Of a DNA stretch of 64,000 nucleotides, positions 11,111 through 22,319 are shown one piece after another. The stretch lies in NCBI RefSeq assembly GCF_009727055.1, contig NC_052357.1, forward strand, positions 15,171,021 through 15,235,020, written 5' to 3'. The stretch's first letter is position 1; each line of letters opens with the position of its first letter. A program made the position numbers and the translations under genes. This DNA is from Benincasa hispida (Eukaryota > Streptophyta > Magnoliopsida > Cucurbitales > Cucurbitaceae). Under the pieces are notes generated by a model. It ran no database searches and was not told where the DNA came from. It saw nothing but the letters and a program-made list of their open reading frames with translations.

Positions 11111-12218
11111 TGGACGCATTTAAAGGATGAGATCACCTAGAAAACGTCATCAAACCATGTGTCTCCTTGGGAGGAAAGCCTTAAGCCTTAAGAATTTGAG
11201 GTGGTGGCATCAGATTGGAAGCTCATGCGTTGGCTACATAGGAGGAAGACACTTAGATTGTGCTGATAAAAAAGATGTGTTGGTAGTATGAGGGAGAAAC
11301 ACTTGGACATGCAGCCAAGTAGGTGGTGTCAATTTTGGAGAAGGTTTGGACGCCTATAAATAGGGCCAAAAGACTTCATTTTTAGATCAAAATTCAGAAA
11401 TATAGTAAAAAGAGTGGGAGAGTTGAAAAAATCTTGCATTGAAGCCAAAATCCGTGCGTTGGTCATGGAATTTCAAAGAGGACGCATTGGACAGTGGAGT
11501 CTAGAAAGCAACATCAACTTAGGACAAGGAGTTCTCTCAATTTACGCGTGCGTTTGGAGTGATTCCAAAACCACTGGAAAGGTCTGAAAGTCTAGTTTTT
11601 AGGGTAGAGCTGTGGAGGAAAAGCTGGAAGGGATCGAGCTGAAAACTGAGAAGAAGATAGAAGGGTCAGGTTGTTGCATAAGCTTGGGCCAGTTTTAAAG
11701 ATTCTGTGATTCCGGCCAAACCACGAGCATATCTGAGCTCAAAGTTTAGGGTAAGTTTTCGGAGACATTTTAGAATATGTTTTTAGAAGGAAGTATCTCA
11801 AAATAAGGTTTAGAATTATGAGTAACCTAAGCTGTAAATTGAATCTGGATTCTAGGGGTGAAAAAGGAGTTCGAGGTAGAAAAGGGAGCTACTAGAGTGA
11901 AAAGCCCCTAAGCAATCAAGGTGAGTGGCTAAAAACATTTAGCTAAAACATTTTCTTAAAATGTTTGATTACAATGTTTTATAGAAAGCATGTTTTAAAG
12001 AAGATTATTCTCATGCCAGCTAGTTTTACAAAGTGTTTCGAAGCAAACCATGAGTTATGTTTTAAACGCATGCATGTATGAGAAGTTGTTGAAAAGCTAT
12101 TTATATGTGTTAAATATCCCCAACATGTGTTAGTATCTTTAAAGCCATGTTTTCATATGGGTTATACTTGACATGCTTTAAAGGGAAAGTCATTTATGAC
12201 TAGTTTTACTTAAAATGT

Positions 12219-12355
12219 GATACCGAAAGACATTTGAGAAGGTATCCGTCCAACTAGATAACGAAGGACATTTGAGAAGGTATCTGTTGGTACTGAAGGA
12301 TGTTTGAGAAGGTACCAAACTAACTGGATACTGAAGGACATTTGAAAAGGTATCT
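12219..12355 (+). repeat. Short tandem minisatellite, four units of 33-38 bp
   Basis: Units start near 12219, 12257, 12290 and 12327, and each contains GA(A/T)G followed closely by CATTTGAGAAGGTA or a near copy. It lies inside the solo gypsy LTR. I see no comparable array in the minus-strand copy of the LTR. Confidence 0.7.
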
Positions 12356-13082
12356 GAGCAAAAGGTAACTGGATACCTAAGGTATGACAATACTTAGTAT
12401 GGCCACGTGCACGTAGGTAGTTAGAGTTAGAGATTGAGCAAAAGGGTTCTCTCTTGACTAGCAGTTGGTGTTAGGATTGTTTTTACCCATAGTTAGGTTA
12501 TTCTCAACTAAGAAACAGTTTTACTGTTTTATGATTAAAACAGCTTTATATGTTTTATGCTTGGAAAATGTTTATACTACGGTACAAGTACTGTAGAAGC
12601 TTATATTTCAGTTAAACTCTTTATTGAGATTTTTGCATGAGAATCGATTATCTTTCTTAAGTCACTCACTGGGCGCAAGCTCACCTCGTTTTCAAATGTT
12701 TTCCTCTCCCCACCATAGGTAACAGTTAAATCCTCTAAAGATAGCTCTACATCTGCTCTGCCACTAAAGGATAAAGAGATTTGTAACCGTCTGTTTAGGT
12801 GGTTACTATTAATATTGTACACATGTTACTGTTGTTCATATAAGGACTAGGGATTTTGGGTTTGGGACTTATGAATCTAATGTTGTAATGACTCTAAACA
12901 TGTTATGTTTCTTAATTAATAAATTTTTGGCCTAAAGATATTCTGCTGTATATGAGTTATATTTTGGTATGAGAGTTATTCTGCAAGAGTTATTAGCCAG
13001 TAAGTGTCAGCCGAAAGGTTGATAACTGCTGCAATCACGCCCTTTCCCAGGCTAAGAGGGTAGTCTGGGGCGGGGTATGACA

Positions 13083-14560
13083 TGGAATTCCCTCCTTCCC
13101 TGAAGTAGGGGTAAGTAGATAGATGGCTCCCTTAAGGGCTGATTTTGGGGCTTGAACATAGTGGTCGCGGCTTGTCTTTGCAAGAGAGGACTCAGTCATA
13201 GTAGGACTATGACTTATGTTCATTAGAGTATTCAGTGGTACTTAAGAAGTTAGATATAACTACAGGGCATAACGGTATTGGTTGAGTTGTACTTACGAGC
13301 AATCTGTCAAGGGTTGTCGCACATCTGATTGGTTATGATGGACACATAATATATCTGTGGTAAGGAGAGTTCAACTATCGGCCTTTAGTGGAGTGCCTGA
13401 CAGCTAACGGATGGTGGATCCCATGACTAAAGAGTTTAGTTAGTTATTCACGTACCATTGGAGCTTCGAGCTACAGGTCCATAAGTTCCCCTTAGTAGCT
13501 CAATGGATTCATGTTGATGATAAGTTCTTGGTGTTTATTTGAAATGTTCAAATCGACAAGAGATAATTCGATTATATATGATATGATCGGTATGGTGTAT
13601 GAGGTACATCAAATGGAGGATTAATGTAAATGAGATTTACATTAAGTGCAATGGAATAGAAAAAGTGCTATGGTTTATATGTTTCATGAGATGAAATATT
13701 AAAACTATAGGTTGTAAATATAAGTTAGTTATCATTTATATTTATAATAGTATTAATTATTGGATAATTATCTCGTTTTCTCTAATAATCAATTGAGTGG
13801 GATGTTATTGGTGGTTTCATTGTAACCGTGAGATAAAAAGAAAAACATTTTCCTAATTTTTAGTAAGAAAAGAAAAAAAAAAAAAAGATTTGCAAAGTTG
13901 TGTTTTTGAGTTTTTCCACTCTCGGAAAGTTCTCACGGAAAAGTTGTCAAGTAAACCATATTTACTAAGCGACAACTTAGAGAAAGCTAAACGATGGTAG
14001 GGTGTTCTTACACGATAGACACTCAGCTAGACGATGAGCTAAACGATCGTATAGTTTTTGCTAGACGATCGCATAGTTTTTCCTAAACGATTGGGCATCG
14101 ACCTATACGATAGGTTGTTCTATCTCCCGCTTGCTCAATCGTTTAAACGATATTGGTGCCTCTGGTTTTCTGCCTCTAACCAAGTCCATACAGAGCCCAC
14201 CCTCTGGATTCTCACACCGAGAATACCAAGGTAACCTTTTGGGTGGTGTCATACTCAACTCGACATAGTCGAGGTTCTATGGAGGCCGTTCGTGGTGTTC
14301 AGGGTGTTCGTGACCTTGGCGATCACTTAGTTTGAGTGCACGGTGATCGTGCAATGTAGCGGTTGTGTTGGACGAACGTTTTTGTGTTGTTGTGTTGCTG
14401 TGATCGAGCGTTCGTGATCAAGAAACTTGAAGATGAATCTACAAAGGTTTGTTGATTCTTGTACTTGGTCTATACGCATGCTGTAATTTTTGTATTACGC
14501 CTAGTCTCTAGGTTGTTCTGATATTCCAAATGTCAACTCTGTTTTGAACTTCTTTTACAG
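13083..14560 (+). repeat. Copia LTR fragment, right piece
   Basis: Continues the LTR interrupted at 10309. It matches 40053-40600 through words such as CTCCCTTAAG(G/A)GCTGATT, GGAGCTTCGAGC and CCATAAG(T/G)(T/C)CCCCTT(A/G)GTAGCTCAATGG. Downstream of 13560 it becomes AT-rich, then carries the ACGATCG-type motifs. The 3' LTR boundary is not certain; no clear PBS follows. Confidence 0.65.
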
Positions 14561-15310
14561 TCCTGGTGGGTTTTCTGCATTTGTGTTTAACTGTTAAGTG
14601 CATTTGTGGATGGCGTTGATGGGTGTTTACAGGTTTAATTGTCTTTGTTTAAAGCTTTCTACAATTACATAGTGTTAATTTGTAAAGGCCCCTGTGTTTT
14701 TTGGTGTAACTAACATGTTTTCGAGTCTGTAATTCAAAGAGCCGTTTTTGATGAAGTTTCGAAGCATGGTGATGTGGTTCTCAACGAAAAAAGAGACCAA
14801 GAGTTGGTTGTATCATGTAGCCTAAGGTAAATGATCGTTGGGATTATCTAAACGATCGTGTTGATTTTTCTATACGGTCGTGTAGTATTTACTAAACGAT
14901 CGTTTAGCTAATACTAAACAATGAGGTAAATTGTTTACTCTATGGCGTAGCGTTGGTTGTCTGATCGCGTAAATGTTGGAGGTAGACGATCGTAGTGGGA
15001 GCATTTGATGCTCATCATTTAGAAGAAGGCGCACACTAGACAATCGTATAATTAGATTGCTTCATCGCTTAGTTACTACCTACACAATCACATGATATAT
15101 GATATAAAGGCACTCGCTATGTGATCGTTTAGGTGATGGTGCTTTGCCGCATCGTAGTCGTTTTAACGATCGTATAAAGCTTACGTTGTGCGGAGCGCGC
15201 TACAAGATCACGTACCTCGGGCTTCATCGCTTAGTAAAAGGTACATGATTGTTGCTAAACGATCGCTTAGCTCTGGTAGCATTGGTAAACGATAAAGCAA
15301 AGCGTTTGTT
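13970..15310 (+). repeat. Array of dispersed ACGATCG(T)-type motifs
   Basis: At least a dozen close variants of (T/C)(A/T)AACGATCGT, for example near 14042, 14063, 14850, 14892, 14985, 15165 and 15257, often followed by ATAG or TTAG. The core ACGATCGT is its own reverse complement. They occur in copia LTR/leader sequence, and a related motif set is seen at 42120-42321 and 46425-46560. Confidence 0.6.
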
Positions 15311-15580
15311 CTTTCATGTAGATGATCACGGGGAGTTTGGTGCACAATGGTTGGAGACGCGTTGCTTCGCCCGGACAGTTTAAGACCCGGTTCGCCTACT
15401 TGAACTGGAGACTCCTTGGTTTTGTAATAGTTAGCTTTAGTTTTGTGGATTTGAGGCAATTTTAACTGGTTCATAAACATTTGTTTATTATACATGTGAT
15501 GTATGGTGTTTATATGGCAAAGTGTTTGACATATAGTTTAAAAACCTACCTTAGGTTGTGCAATTATTCATGCATCATGT

Positions 15581-15899
15581 ATTATAAATGTTATAATCTA
15601 GCATAAAGAAATTACATGGAAGCATACGCATGCATCATGAAATATAAGAGTTATATTTTGCATGTTGTGAGCATTATCACGCATCATCCTTTTATTATAA
15701 GTGTTATAGTCTAAGGGTGAATGGAAGAATGTATTGCTTATTTCATTGTTGTTTTGTATAAGCGTTATATAAAAGAAGTAGCAACGAATGAACAATGCAT
15801 TGAGCATGACACTTAGGCTGTTTATAATCATTATGAATGTCTTGCATGTCTTAGCTTTGCATTGTGGTTTTTGTTGTTTCCGTTTATAAGTGTTATAAA
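15581..15899 (+). repeat. Six small palindromes at about 60 bp period
   Basis: Palindromes with a 3-base centre: ATTATAA-ATG-TTATAAT (15581), AATATAA-GAG-TTATATT (15641), ATTATAA-GTG-TTATAGT (15694), TATAA-GCG-TTATA (15757), TATAA-TCA-TTATG (15823) and TTTATAA-GTG-TTATAAA (15883). Start-to-start distances are 53-66 bases. GCATCAT precedes several units, so this is probably a degenerate ~60 bp tandem repeat. It sits in what looks like copia leader sequence. Confidence 0.7.
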
Positions 15900-16042
15900 G
15901 GAAATTAGAACTAAAATCGATAAGAAAGAGTTGCAATGCTGCTGATATGCGTTCGTAGTATGCGTTCATGTAGTACGCACGTGTCACAAGTTTTCTTGCG
16001 CTGGAACCAAGTATAGTTCCAACGCAAGTTTCTCAGAGTAAT

Positions 16043-17711
16043 TGATAACGGGTAAAAATGCACGTTATCATAGTTCTAAGTTCTTAAACAATATTGGATT
16101 ACATTGATGAAATATGTTCATTTACGTCCATTAAGCATTAATTTCATAATATTGCGGTCGCATGCGTTCAATGCATTAGAACAGATGATTTTTGTATTTT
16201 TTTGTACAAAATATGCGTTGAAGTAACGCAAGAATTGTGATCATAGGAAATCATTAGTCGAGCGCAACTTCACCACAAGGCTTTGCGATGATCGTGCTCA
16301 CAAACATTCGCCCGAGAAGGATCGTCGCAACTTGGTCAGTGCAACATGGTAAGCGCATCTGGGTGAAAGGCTAATTAATCACGATGTGATAGAAAGCTGA
16401 TGACAGTTGAATCCGAATTAAGTCGACAGCCGATAACGGCCACAAAGTACATTTAGCTTTTTTGGTGACTAATATTCGGCGCATCTGTCAGAAATTAAAG
16501 CCGTCCCATCTGAACAATCATGAGAGAGAAGTCGCGTTCACCTTGGACGTTCTATAAATACTAGAAGAATTCTTCAAAAAAGGGGTTCAACAATTAGAGA
16601 TTTCATACTTTAGTTCAACGCTTTTGTTCATAGTTTTCTTTCATTTTAAGGCGGATGCGAGGGAGGAAGTTGTGCCGGAAGATCGTTATGGTAAGCTTAG
16701 GAAAGCGCCGGAAGCTTCAAGGATAGAGAGAAGGCCAACGCCTGCGGAAGCAGGAACATCTTTAGAACCGAATAGAGATTATAGTGTAAAAGCCTTGATC
16801 AGCACGGAATTGCTACTAGGCTCTCTACCTTCAACTTCCATTGTCATTTTGTACTCAATTCATTTATAAAAATGGAATTTCCTTCTCTATATTTGTTCAC
16901 TCTCTGCTATTCATGCATGAGTAGCTAAATTAGTTGAATGGGTTGAGAAGCATTTAAGTAGCACAACTAGGGAATCTTCATTCTTTGCGATTATCTTGTA
17001 TTATGTATGCTTCATTCGTCTGTTAGAGATACTCCGGAGGATAGTCTAAGGACAGGATCTAAACTTGGGAAGGTCAGGTTTGAATCTAGATGCGGAAGAG
17101 CCAGATTAGAACGCATAAACAAGAGATGGGAGCTTAGGAATGAGCACTATTTGTTATCAATGCATCACATGTATCCTAGAGATATGATATGATTGTATGT
17201 GGTCACCTTGCTTTTATGCATTTTGCATCATCGCATAGGACAAGAGTAGAGACTTAGGGATAAGCTCTATGGACATTTTGCATTCAACACATGCGTCCTA
17301 GACTTAGAAGCATCGCATTTGCATTGGAAAATGACTTGCTGTGCATGGTTGTAACATGATCGCATAGTTTGATGCATTCCCAAGTAACACTAGCTAAAGA
17401 TCTTCTCAACCCGTTCATCCGCATACTCAGTGCATCTATCACACAACTGACTTTTCTCAAATCCACCGCATTTATTTATTTTTCATTAGCGCAATCAACA
17501 ACAAACCCACAATTAATTGAGTTACCAGTTACTGCGAAGTTTCATAAAAATTACCATCGCAATCTATTTTCACAAGTCCCTGAGTTCGACCCTGGACATA
17601 CCAGAAAACTCAGTGGAATTTACACTTGGATTCCGTTGAGGAAACTTGAGTGCACAATGCAATTTCACCATCGCATATCATCCATAATTCACTCCACAAA
17701 GTTAAGCATCA
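16043..17711 (+). repeat. Athila LTR, subfamily A (5' side)
   Basis: Starts TGATAACGGGTAAAAATGC and ends AAGCATCA. A TATA box CTATAAATA lies at 16552-16560. It is closest to the LTR at 414-2062 (both read GTTATCATAG followed by CTAAGTTCTTAAACAAT near the start). Its left flank is copia-leader-like sequence ending GTAAT. Confidence 0.85.
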
Positions 17712-18270
17712 TGCACAAAGGAGAGATCACTTTGAGCATAAATAGACAGAAGCTCAAGTTCAACATCATCCGTGCCATGGATTTTATCAACGAAGAAGAC
17801 CTACATGAATCTGATGACAACCAGAATTTGATTGAAGAAGAAAAGCTTGACGAAAAGAATGACAAAGAGGATGCAAGCGCATTCATTGTGACATGTAATG
17901 CGATCATAGAAAAATAAACAAGGGAGTTGAAATGATCGCAACCCAAGAAGAAGAGCCATCAGTAAGAGAAGAAAGAAAAACAACGCAATCGTCCTTGGTA
18001 GAACCACCAATAATGGAATTGAAGACCCTGCCGAATCACCTAAAGTATGCATTTTTTGGGTAGAATGAGAAGCTACCAGTCTTTATTTCCTCTAAACTTA
18101 ATGAAGACCAGGAGAATGCGTTGATGAGCATTCTGAGGAAACATGTGTGAGCAATTGGCTGGACGCTCGCAGACATTCGAGGAATTAGCCTCGCATACTG
18201 TATGCGTTGAATTCATCTCGAAGAAGACCACAGGGCATCTATTGAACATCAACGCAGACTTAACCCTGCG
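17712..18270 (+). pseudogene. Athila protease C-terminus and acidic linker (truncated)
   Basis: Begins at the deletion junction with HKGEITLSINRQKLKFNIIR, which is the region just after the protease fold in the other copy (5824 downwards, minus strand). The acidic linker (EEDLHESDDNQNLIEEE) follows. A stop occurs at 17915-17917, and later codons up to RT are in other frames with stops. The open frame actually starts at 17369 inside the LTR, so 182 codons run through the junction. Confidence 0.7.
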
Positions 18271-19076
18271 ATGAAAGACGTCGTTAAAAAGGAGATCATT
18301 AAGTGGTTAGATGCAGGCATTATTTACCTGATAGCAGACAACACGTGGGTCAGCCCCGTGCAGTGTGTGCAGAAAAAAGGTTGCATGACGGTAGTCCCCA
18401 ACGAAAATAATGAGTTTATACCACAGAGAACCGTCACTGGGTGGCGTATCTACATGGACTACCGCAAGTTGAATGTGGCATCGAAGAAAGATCATTTCCC
18501 TCTATTGTTCATCAACCAAATGCTAGATCGTCTTGCCGGAAATGACTTCTACTACTCTCTAGATGGCTATGCCGGGTATAACCAGATTATGATTGCTTCA
18601 GAAGATCAGGACAAGACCACATTCACCTGCCATATGGGACTTTTGCTTTTCGCCGCATGTCGTTCAGCCTCTGCAATGCGCCAAGGACGTTCCAAAGGTG
18701 CATGATAGCCATCTTTTCAAAATATCTTGAGGACTCCGTTGAAATCTTCATGGGCGACTTCTCTGTCTATGGGCACACCTATGAAGTCTGTCTGGCCAAC
18801 CAGGAGAAGATACTGAAAATATGCAAGGAGATGAATCTCGTTCTTATCTGGGAAAAATGCCACTTAATGGTGAAGGAGGGCATCGTGCTGGGGCACAAGC
18901 TTTCTCAGAACGAGTTGGAGGTGGATAAAGCAAAAATAGAAGCAACTGAAAAACTCCCACCTCCAACAAGTGTGAAGGCTGTAAGAAGTTTCTTGGGGCA
19001 TGCCGGATTCTATAGATGCTTTGTCAAGGACTTTTTGAAAATAGCAACGATCGACGAGTATGTTGATGGAGGCTGA
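18271..19076 (+). pseudogene. Athila reverse transcriptase, catalytic Asp lost
   Basis: Two open pieces in different frames (18271-18705 and 18657-19076) cover RT: WVSPVQCV, TGWRIYMDYRKLN, KKDHFPLLFI, DGYAGYNQIM and SFSLCNAPRTFQ. The catalytic box reads FMGDFSVYG; the first of the two catalytic Asp residues is Gly (codon GGC, 18753-18755). A frameshift near 18650 separates the fingers from the palm. The thumb word VRSFLGHAGFYRCFVKDF closes it. It would be inactive even with the frame corrected. Confidence 0.85.
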
Positions 19077-19086
19077 CAGAAAATTT

Positions 19087-19150
19087 GATTTTGATGACAA
19101 TTGCCTTAACGCATTTAGGATTTTGATGACAATTGCCTCAACGCATTTAG
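19087..19150 (+). repeat. 32 bp tandem duplication between RT and RNase H
   Basis: The unit GATTTTGATGACAATTGCC... (32 bases) occurs at 19087-19118 and 19119-19150 with one difference, and a third partial copy (GATTTTGA) starts at 19151. It is absent from the minus-strand copy. It shifts and extends the region where the RT thumb should join RNase H. Confidence 0.8.
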
Positions 19151-19154
19151 GATT

Positions 19155-20706
19155 TTGAAGGATGCACTGACGACCACACCTATGTTAATCGCACCTGGTT
19201 GGACACTTCTTTTTGAATTAATGTGCGATGCAAGCAGGTATGCGATGGGAGCAACTCTAGCACAGAAGAGAAAAACAATCTTACATCCCATTGCATATGC
19301 GAGTAAGATGTTGAATCCTACTCAAACTAACTACATCACCATAGAAAAAGAGTTACTTGCGGTAATTTTCGCATTGGAAAAATTTAGAGCGTATTTTTTG
19401 GGAACAAAAGTACTTATTCACACTGATCATTCGGCGATAATGTATTTAATGACGAAGAAGGATGCGAAGCCGAGGTTGATCAAATGGGTTCTCCTCCTCC
19501 AAGAATTTGACATAGAAATAATTCATCGCAAGGGGACAGAGAACCAAGTTTCGGATCACTTGTCTAGATTGGAAAACCTAGAGGTTAACTGTAACCAATC
19601 AAAAGTGAGTGCGGTGTTCCCAGACAAACAGTTGTTCCATATTGAAAAATTACCATGGTATGCTGACATAGTCAACTATCTGGTTTACGAGCAATTTCAA
19701 GAGGATTATACTGACCACCAGAAGAGGAGGCTCAAGCACGAATACAGATCATATTTTTGGGATGAGTTGAATCTGTATAAAAAGGGGGCAGACCAGATTC
19801 TGCGACTATGCATACCAAATACGATTCAACAATGCATATTATCGCAATTTCATGACTCACCATATGGTGGGCACTTTTGAGGACAATGCACTGCAGCTAA
19901 AGTATTACAGAGTGGATTCTACTGGCCAACAATTTTTAAGGATGCAGCTAACTACGTGATGAAGTGTGATTGGTGCCAACGCATAAATAACATTCCATGG
20001 AAACATGCAATGCCTGTGAACACCATCTTGGAACTTGAGTTGTTCGACGTATGGGGTATCAACTTCATAGGACCATTCCCTCCATCGAATGGTAAAAATT
20101 ATATTTTATTAGCCGTCGACTATGTATCCAACTGGGTAGAAGCTGTGGCATGCGCCGCAGGTGATGCAGTGGTAGTCTCTCAATTCCTGAAGAAAAACAT
20201 TGTCACTCGTTTTGGCACCCCACATGCCATAATAAGGGATGAAGGATCCCACTTTGTCAATCATACTGTCAAGGAACTGCTTCACAAATATAACATTCTC
20301 CACAAAATGGCCACTGCATACCATGCGCAGACGAATGGTCAGGCCGAGGTGTCCAACCAAGAAATCAAGCTGATACTTGATAAGGTAGTAAGGCCTTCGC
20401 AAAAGGATTGGGCAACAAAGCTCGACAATGCATTGTGGGCATACCGTACTACATTTAAACACCCATAGGTATGTCCCCCTATGCGTTGGTATTTGGTAAG
20501 GTGTGTCATTTTCCTCTGGAGCTAGAATACAAAGCACTATGGGCGATGAAGAAGCTAAACTTTGACTTAAAGAAAGCAGGAGAAGCGAGAAAACTTCAAC
20601 TGGTCGAGCTGGAGGAATGGAGGATTAACGCATATGAGAACGTAAAGATTTACAAGGAGCACGCAAAGCGCTGGCACGACAAACACATATGCGGCAAGAA
20701 CCTCTA
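19155..20706 (+). pseudogene. Athila RNase H and integrase (degenerate)
   Basis: 19155-19880 gives RNase H with [31 protein letters not shown] and [10 protein letters not shown], so the acidic catalytic residues are present. A TGA at 19878-19880, just after GGHF, interrupts the integrase zinc-finger region. The same frame resumes (CDWCQR) at 19956-20468. The integrase core reads VWGINFIG, with Asn (AAC, 20061-20063) in place of the first catalytic Asp; RDEGSHF and AEVSNQEIK keep the second Asp and the Glu. A frameshift near 20468 leads to 20471-20707. Confidence 0.85.
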
Positions 20707-20707
20707 A

Positions 20708-20941
20708 GTCGGGCAGAGGGTCTTACTATTCAACTCACGTCTACGGCTCTTCCTTGGGAAAATAAAGTCACATTGGTCCGGACCATTCATAGCTAGAGAG
20801 GTATTTCCGCATGGCGTGGTCGAATTATCGAATGATGACAGAACCAACATATTCAAGGTTAATGGGCAGGAAGTAAAAGTGTATCACGAAGAAGGCTGGC
20901 ATCGCCAAGTCGACTCCGTAGAACTGAGAAACTCTAAATAA
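20708..20941 (+). pseudogene. Athila integrase C-terminal GPY/F module
   Basis: Same frame as 20471-20707 after a TAA at 20705-20707: VGQRVLLFNSRLRLF, then GKIKSHWSGPFIAREVFPHG, then DDRTNIFKVNGQEVK. This is the GPY/F-type tail typical of Ty3/gypsy integrases. It ends with a TAA at about 20941. There is no chromodomain after it. Confidence 0.75.
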
Positions 20942-22319
20942 GAAAGAAATAGGTGGTCCATGCGCTATCAGATAATCGAAATTCATCAGGGACGCAAGTT
21001 TTTTGAAGTACCTGTTCGAATTATGAAATCTTCAACTTTTCTCTACTCCTCAGAATTTTTATTTCATTATATCTTTTTAGTTCTTTATCAATTAAAAAAA
21101 AGGGATTACGGTAAAAGAGTTTGTTTTGTTTAATATTATTTGACCCTCTCACTGTTTTTCTTACAACGATTGAGGCAAACGATTGCGGAGGCGCCTCATG
21201 AAGATGCAACTACTTTATTCCGTCACCGCAATCCAAAAGAAGAAGATCGTCGCAAAGCAGGATGCATCAACAAACAATGCGAGCGACAACGCAAATTTGG
21301 GGGTTGAATTCTTCCTTGACTTTATTCCAAATTCTGTACTATCGCATCACATTTTAAATTTGAAAGTTTTATCACCGCATCCTCTTTGATCACAGCAATC
21401 ATTTTAACATTGATGAATTTAGTAAGTCATCGCATGTTGTCTCTTTGCCAATTATGAGTTCAATGATGAAACACATGCTTCTATTTTTTTTTCATATATA
21501 CTAGAGTCAACTTAATCTTAGAAAAGTCACCTCATGAAATATTTTTAGAAGTTAGTAGTCTGTTAGTTTTCTTTCAAACGGACCCTTTACCAAACTTCCT
21601 AAGAACATCGCATGACTTCTTTCAATCTTTTGGCAATGAGGACATTGCCGCATTTTAAATTTGGGGGTGAGGTATTTATTTTCGACCTTGCTATTTTTAA
21701 CTCTATAAAAAAAGGGGGGAAATTTTTTAGAATAATAACTCTACTGCCAATGCAATGGGGAAACCCATGTTGATAAGAGTTAAGTTGTGAAAGGCACTTA
21801 CCCGTAGTTGTTTGTCTGATGACACATGTGGGGGCAAGTCAAAACGAAAGTAGGTCGCCAGGATCAACGCATAAATAAAGACCGCAACTCCGTTGGCAAG
21901 TAGGTATGAGTTTAGTTTGAGAAAGAGCGTCTTGCCCGTAGTTGGATGTCCGCATGACACACTGGGGGCAAGCGAAAATGAAGTAAGGCACTTGGATCAA
22001 CGCAAGGTTAGAAAAAAAAATAACAATGTCAAAAATATGCAAGGATAAAAATCATTCAACACCTCAGTGAAAAAGTTTTTTTGAAATAAATCATGCAATG
22101 TCATGGAATCAAGTAAAGTCCTTTTGAAGGTTAAACTTGCAGTCCCTAGGTCTTATAAATATTTTAAGAAGGGACTTGAATAAGACTTAAGGAAATTTTG
22201 GTGTATAGGATTTGAATGAAGTATCCTTGAGAAATCTAGGATAAGAGAATTGTGGTCGACTTGCTAAAGGAAATCTTTAAATTATGCTTGAGGACAAGCA
22301 TTGTTTAAATTTAGGGGTG
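20942..22319 (+). other. Athila 3' non-coding region with polypurine tract
   Basis: No reading frame here looks coding. It contains three copies of an AAATTTGGGGGT-like phrase (near 21295, 21655 and, as AAATTTAGGGGTG, 22307-22319). The last abuts the 3' LTR and is the likely polypurine tract that primes plus-strand synthesis. The part 21720-22010 is shared with the element at 59-64 kb (62205-62390), although their LTRs belong to different families. Confidence 0.7.

Larger units (their letters stand above)
10310..13082 (+). repeat. Solo LTR of a Ty3/gypsy element (2.77 kb)
   Basis: It begins TATGAACC (a decayed TGTGAA start, compare the copy at 43343-45799) and ends GGCGGGGTATGACA. It is flanked by the perfect 5 bp duplication TGGAA (10305-10309 and 13083-13087), and removing it rejoins the copia LTR. 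A TATA box CTATAAATA lies at 11354-11362. No internal region or second LTR is present, so it is a product of LTR-LTR recombination. The other copy of the family is minus-strand and 2457 bp. Confidence 0.85.

Noticed and set aside
17689..18052. Minus-strand frames of 83-85 codons over the protease-linker region
   Set aside because: Antisense of the acidic linker, giving Ser/Phe-rich low-complexity peptides.
20109..20537. 142-codon minus-strand frame opposite integrase
   Set aside because: Antisense shadow of a recognisable integrase; likewise 3241-3474 and 5580-5834 (Ser-rich antisense of the acidic linker).
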